Of a DNA stretch of 64,000 bases, positions 60,334 through 64,000 are shown one piece after another. The position numbers were made by a program, and so were the translations under genes. Within the stretch, counting starts at the first letter, position 1; every line of letters begins with the position of its first letter. The stretch is from assembly GCF_015999265.1 (NCBI RefSeq), contig NZ_JAEAGR010000003.1:1-64000 (forward strand), given 5' to 3'. The DNA comes from Mobilitalea sibirica. Lineage in GTDB: Bacteria > Bacillota > Clostridia > Lachnospirales > Lachnospiraceae. Under the pieces are notes generated by a model. It worked only from the letters and a program-made list of their open reading frames with translations, was not told where the DNA came from and did no database searches.

Positions 60334-60384
60334 CCGCGACCCTCGCCTTGGCAAGGCGATACTCCACCACTGAGCCACTCGCGC
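60313..60384 (-). tRNA. tRNA-Gly (GCC)
   Basis: Complete cloverleaf on the minus strand: acceptor GCGCGAG/CTCGCGC, D-arm, anticodon stem-loop CGCCTTGCCAAGGCG with anticodon GCC, T-arm with GGTTCGAATCC. CCA is not encoded. Its 3' end is the integration target of the elements to its left. Confidence 0.95.
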
Positions 60385-60488
60385 ATATCTTTTTAAATTA
60401 GTAGTGCGCAAGAGATATAATATAATATCAGGGGTATGTTTGTCAATACTTTTTATAAAAATCAATTAGATAAAATCCATGAAACTCT

Positions 60489-60806
60489 TTAACAATTACC
60501 TTTTCCATCCAAAGAGCAGGAATTTGCAGATTGATCAGGTTTTTTTATTTCTATGTCTACGAAATCAGTAATATCTAAGGTTTTTGTTCCATCTTCTAAA
60601 ATGAAGAAAGGAATACCGATTTTACCTTTTTCTTTTATTGATGCAAACAACTCTTCATGATCTCGAAATGATAGGAACTCCTTTAAGGTTGCAGTTTTTT
60701 CTGTTATATTTTTATAATCTAACTCTATATCAGGGCGATTTGATAATTGCATTTTGGCTTCAACGCAGTCAGGACATATCTCGGATCCGTACATTATTAT
60801 TTTCAT
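60489..60806 (-). CDS. Glutaredoxin-related protein
   Basis: A 105-residue thioredoxin-fold protein: MKIIMYGSEICPDCVEAKMQL with the redox motif CPDC, cis-Pro in KIGIPFFILEDG, and a short C-terminal tail with Cys. Probably a disulfide or glutathione-like reductant of unknown partner. GGAGGAG precedes the ATG. It is the first chromosomal gene right of the tRNA-Gly. Confidence 0.82.
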   Translation of the reverse strand: MKIIMYGSEICPDCVEAKMQLSNRPDIELDYKNITEKTATLKEFLSFRDHEELFASIKEKGKIGIPFFILEDGTKTLDITDFVDIEIKKPDQSANSCSLDGKGNC

Positions 60807-60933
60807 AGGGTGGTCTCCTCCTGTAATTTCATAAGTAGTGTTTTATTGCTAGTTATATTATAAAGTATACAAGCTACGAATACCATATCTAATTCACATA
60901 TTATTCTGATACAAATATTTCCATAGCATTTTT

Positions 60934-61803
60934 TTATTCATAGCCGTTATATTGTTCTCGTCTCTTCGTTAAGAAATTGCGAACATGTATGGTTTCATTT
61001 TTGTTATGTTCATATCTAAAATGCATTGCTACATAAGCAGCAAGCTCATCAAAGTAATCATACATTTGAAATAATTTATTCCACATATCTTCATATTCAC
61101 CATTGGGAAATATTCCCTGAACTCGCTTCATCTCATTGTCGTTAAGAAACCGTTTCAGGTATTTGTAATGACTTCCGGTTGTTACTTGAAAAGCATGGTC
61201 AATTCCAATTTTCCAATTCAACATCTTCATGAACATCTCCATAATGGGAACTTCATAACTGTATTTTGCATAATAGAATTCATTCCTACATAATCCTTTC
61301 GAGATATAGATAGATAGCCACCTAAATTCATTGGAGGTATTATAAAACTCCATCTGTGTTGGTGGTTTTATAAAGAAAACCTCTTCATTGTCAATTGGAA
61401 TTAGTTCTTCAAAATTATCTTTATTTAGCAATATAACTCTTGGCTCAGTATTATTAGCCTCTTTAGTTATAGTAGTGATATCAATGATTGTTAGATCAAT
61501 ACGATTTCCATCGGTAAATTGAATTAAATAGGTAAAGTTATCATGATTATTGTAGTCATAAGGATGTGAATACCAATCTGTTGGATATTGAACGATTAGG
61601 ATATCACCAAAATATTCGATCCAGCCTTTATCTTTAGTAAATTCGCGAACATCACTAACAAAATAGCAGATATCAAAATCACTGTATTGATCGTGAACAG
61701 CATTTTTATTGGCTCTGGACCCTTCCATGGTTACTGCACGGATTCTGTCATCTTCCAAAGCTTTTTTCATGATTAAATCCATCATTTGTTGTTCGGTACG
61801 CAT
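60934..61803 (-). CDS. ANT(6)-like aminoglycoside adenylyltransferase, copy 2
   Basis: A 289-residue protein of the AadE family: MRTEQQMMDLI start, active site TMEGSRANKNAVHDQYSDFDICYFV with the D-x-D ligands, GNRIDLTI third acidic residue, and C-terminal helical domain. This copy is nearer the classical AadE layout than the one at 38885. It would adenylylate streptomycin if it is a true resistance enzyme; many chromosomal members have no known drug phenotype. AAAGGATG precedes the ATG. Confidence 0.88.
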   Translation of the reverse strand: MRTEQQMMDLIMKKALEDDRIRAVTMEGSRANKNAVHDQYSDFDICYFVSDVREFTKDKGWIEYFGDILIVQYPTDWYSHPYDYNNHDNFTYLIQFTDGNRIDLTIIDITTITKEANNTEPRVILLNKDNFEELIPIDNEEVFFIKPPTQMEFYNTSNEFRWLSIYISKGLCRNEFYYAKYSYEVPIMEMFMKMLNWKIGIDHAFQVTTGSHYKYLKRFLNDNEMKRVQGIFPNGEYEDMWNKLFQMYDYFDELAAYVAMHFRYEHNKNETIHVRNFLTKRREQYNGYE

Positions 61804-61846
61804 GATTCTTCATCCTTTCTAAACCGATTTAAACTCAAAATCTATT

Positions 61847-62537
61847 CTATGACCGTTTTTTATATAGTAACCGAACCCCAAAATATATGATAACAATACC
61901 AACCACAACATTTAATCTGCATGACTGTTTGTGTGAAAAATCCACTTATTACAATACCCAAAACAGCTATAACGGTTAAAAAACATAGTGTCGATAATAC
62001 ACAACCTAATCCAAAATAAATAAGATTTACTTTAGTATATTTATTTTCTATTACCTAGGTAGAGAATACTCCACTCCAAAAAATAATAGTTATCGGATTA
62101 GAAGCCGTTAGTAACAAACCTTGAATAAATATACTTTTTTCACTTATGTCAGAAAATAGCGAAATTTGTGGTAGTATTGTGAAATGAAAAGCTCCGGCAA
62201 TTATGTTAGCTCCGAATAATAATAATACTTTTGTAGCAGCTTTGTTGGTGACAAGAGCTGCATTATGAATGGATGCTTGATATATCATGTTATGTGAAAT
62301 GTATTGCGCTACATCAACTATTTCAGACTCATCAAACACTATGCGAATTCTTTGGAAATCTAATTTCGGTATAGCCAGAATGTTATCACCGAGTAGTTTT
62401 TTGGTTCCTGTATGAATTAGTTTATTATCTCTATAACAATAGGGCTCACAATTGCAGTGCATATATATATTAGGAGCAAATTGACACACTTGATTCACGA
62501 AACCAATTGCTTCTGAATAGGGTATGAAATACTGCAT
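61847..62537 (-). pseudogene. HPr-like/LysE-family chimera, broken
   Basis: The first 160 codons are open (62055-62537). Residues 1 to about 82 look like an HPr-type phosphocarrier fold (SEAIGFVNQVCQFAPNIYMHC...TKKLLGDNILAI), while the rest is the C-terminal half of a LysE-type exporter (FIQGLLLTASNPITIIFWSGVFS). A TAG at 62055-62057 stands where VFSTxVIENKY continues, and after MQI a frameshift is needed to reach LNVVVGIVIIYFGVRLLYKK. So a deletion fused two genes and the LysE part then decayed. Confidence 0.6.
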
Positions 62538-62822
62538 TTGGCATAAGGTTTCTCCTCTTTTGAATGAAAGTTTTATGTAATTGGTAGTTTCTAAAACATT
62601 TTACTGTACTTAGGAGTATATATTCATTTTATTAACTGTGCTACATAGATGCCGATTAGTATTAAAATCTTATATAATTGTATGTTTTTTCCATAGTGAC
62701 GTCAAGTATTAGGCTTAACAATTATGCAGATACCATACTAACAAAGAGTATTATCGGTACCAGATAATATCAGTGGTAGAAGATGATGGGCACAGGAAGA
62801 TCTATATCAAAGATTAGGGTAA

Positions 62823-62860
62823 TAAAAAAGACACGGATAAAAATTATCCGTGTCTAATCT
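62823..62860 (-). terminator. Terminator of the cold-shock gene
   Basis: AGACACGGATAA (62829-62840) / TTATCCGTGTCT (62844-62855); on the minus strand it is followed by a T-run (complement of 62823-62828). The 62538-62822 gap to the left shows only a short protein-like tail (QIISVVEDDGHRKIYIKD) of doubtful origin. Confidence 0.8.
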
Positions 62861-62876
62861 TATGCACTAATTGATA

Positions 62877-63080
62877 TTATGCTAATACAACATTAACAGC
62901 TTGTAGGCCGCGTGCGCCTTTTGTAATATCAAAAGAAACATTTTGATTTTCTTCTAAAGACTTAAATCCTTCTGAAGCGATTCCTGAAAAATGTACGAAT
63001 ACATCCTCACCAGTTTCGTCATTAGTGATAAATCCAAATCCCTTTTGTGCGTTAAACCATTTTACTGTACCTTTATTCAT
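62877..63080 (-). CDS. csp: Cold-shock domain protein
   Basis: A 67-residue CspA-type RNA chaperone: [34 protein letters not shown] with RNP1 (KGFGFI) and RNP2 (VFVHF) motifs, ending VNVV. It melts RNA structure during cold or stress. AGGAGG lies 7 nt before the ATG. A 50-nt hairpin (63134-63184) in the upstream leader may be regulatory. Monocistronic. Confidence 0.96.
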   Translation of the reverse strand: MNKGTVKWFNAQKGFGFITNDETGEDVFVHFSGIASEGFKSLEENQNVSFDITKGARGLQAVNVVLA

Positions 63081-63133
63081 GAAAGATACCTCCTAATATA
63101 ATATTTGTATATTTTTCGGTGAAAATAAAAAAT

Positions 63134-63184
63134 CACATATTTTTGTAGATCATTAAACTCATTAATGATTTACAAAAATATGTG
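63134..63184 (-). promoter_or_regulatory. Large hairpin in the cold-shock gene leader
   Basis: Arms 63134-63156 and 63162-63184 (CACATATTTTTGTA.../...TACAAAAATATGTG) pair over 23 positions with one wobble and a 5-nt loop, about 54 nt upstream of the csp start. Confidence 0.55.
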
Positions 63185-64000
63185 AATCAAAACTTACATC
63201 TAAAAACAACATATTTATCATAACATGGATTGTAGTGGATGTCAACACTTATTTTTATTTAATTTGATATTTATATTTAAATTTTTAACATAGTTTTTGA
63301 AAGTCTGTTATTAATATTATTTAAACAATCTGATATATGTGGCTTTCTTAATTTGTTTTAACAAGATAATTCCCCTAGTTATCATATGTGTTTTTGTTTA
63401 ACACCTAAATTCAGATAATCTGTGGTTACCTTGTGAACTGATTTTACATATAATGATATTTATTTTAGTATACCTTTTACAAATATATGAAGTCAAATTA
63501 ATCTATGCCAAAGAAGTATATAGTCTTCTGGTGTATGTATTTATTACAGACATGATAACGTTTACTCGTTACTCCTACGAGTATACGGGTTATCATTAGT
63601 AACATAACGATTAATATTCATCAAATCCAAATTGAGAGGGCAGTGTGATATCTGCTCTAAATAAATAAGTAGCCGATTGCTAAAAAAATCAACAAACAAA
63701 TCGGCTACTTACCATACCCTATTCAATTTAGCATTGCACATAAATTAACTTTCGCTACCTTTCAGGAGTAAATTTAACGCTTTCATACTGGATAACAACA
63801 ATCATAAACGAAATTTACATTTAATTTTTGATAATACTTCATATTTCATTAAAGATTTAATACTAGTTAAAACGAAGATAGAACATTCAATTGAAAAAGG
63901 TAACGAATTAATCTAATACATAAATCTAAAACATAATTCAAAGCATCATAATTGAAACAAACATAAATAATACAAAAATAATAACTCTCTACATAAATAT
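63185..64000. other. Gene-free right end with an element-like palindrome
   Basis: No coding frame is supported. 63554-63594 is a near copy of the palindrome at 57353 (GATAACG-TTTACTCG...CGAGTATACGGGTTATC), with the downstream AATATTCATCAAAT. Another inverted repeat, AGTAGCCGATT / AATCGGCTACT, lies at about 63668-63709. The rest is plain AT-rich sequence. Confidence 0.5.

Overview
The window looks like chromosome from a low-GC, spore-forming-type Firmicute of the Clostridia, most likely Lachnospiraceae and close to Lachnoclostridium (Clostridium) phytofermentans. This is inferred from A+T-rich DNA, strong AGGAGG ribosome binding sites, two tandem feoA genes with a Cys-rich FeoB-associated peptide, a one-chain PurL, a GH65 phosphorylase with ABC sugar importer, and small-metabolite gene sets typical of that family. 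No search could be run, so the species is only an inference.

Layout, left part (1-35 kb): an apparent type I toxin/antisense RNA locus (200-560); methylglyoxal synthase; a LysR regulator; purL; a GH43 glycosidase; a degenerate HD-GYP protein; an ECF sigma/anti-sigma/membrane operon whose sigma gene seems to start at ATC; NUDIX and M42 peptidase genes; a PadR-HAAS-DUF4097 operon with a PadR-type palindrome; an S41 protease; DsrE and Zn-dependent phospholipase-like genes; a Fur-box-controlled feoA-feoA-feoB-(Fur-like)-Cys-rich operon closed by a MITE-like inverted repeat; a TetR/MMPL/heptad-repeat-protein export locus with matching palindromic operators; a YtrA-like GntR/ABC transporter operon; a spore-coat-like W/Y-rich protein and an AEC transporter.

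32.9-36.7 kb holds the most novel unit. Two overlapping HTH-TPR regulators of the RRNPP/Rgg type face a convergent small gene encoding a secreted 93-residue precursor with three copies of the peptide NDLPP(V/T)ESY, the last at the very C-terminus, plus one degenerate copy. This reads as a multi-copy peptide-pheromone quorum-sensing cassette. A GGDEF(degenerate)-EAL protein is divergent from it across a 24-bp perfect palindrome.

37-41.3 kb: tRNA-Ala(GGC), then a minus-strand group of antibiotic-modification-like genes (APH-like, ANT(6)-like, GNAT, MccF-type S66). 41.5-60.4 kb is an accessory region built by repeated integration at the 3' end of tRNA-Gly(GCC) (60313-60384). Five direct copies of the tRNA 3' end (41919, 50284, 50510, 56077, 60311) punctuate it. 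The pieces are: condensed relics of two element types (41540-42172); a LacI-ABC-GH65-beta-phosphoglucomutase catabolic operon; an element with an AAA ATPase/TOPRIM-like pair, a MobV relaxase, a likely oriT and a frameshifted integrase; and an element with a methyltransferase, an atypical tyrosine recombinase and an intact integrase. Paired TGCACA-type repeats flank the att cores and look like integrase arm sites.

60.4-64 kb: a glutaredoxin-like gene, a second ANT(6)-like gene, a broken HPr/LysE chimera, a cold-shock gene with a large leader hairpin, and a gene-free end carrying another copy of a palindrome otherwise found inside the tRNA-Gly island.
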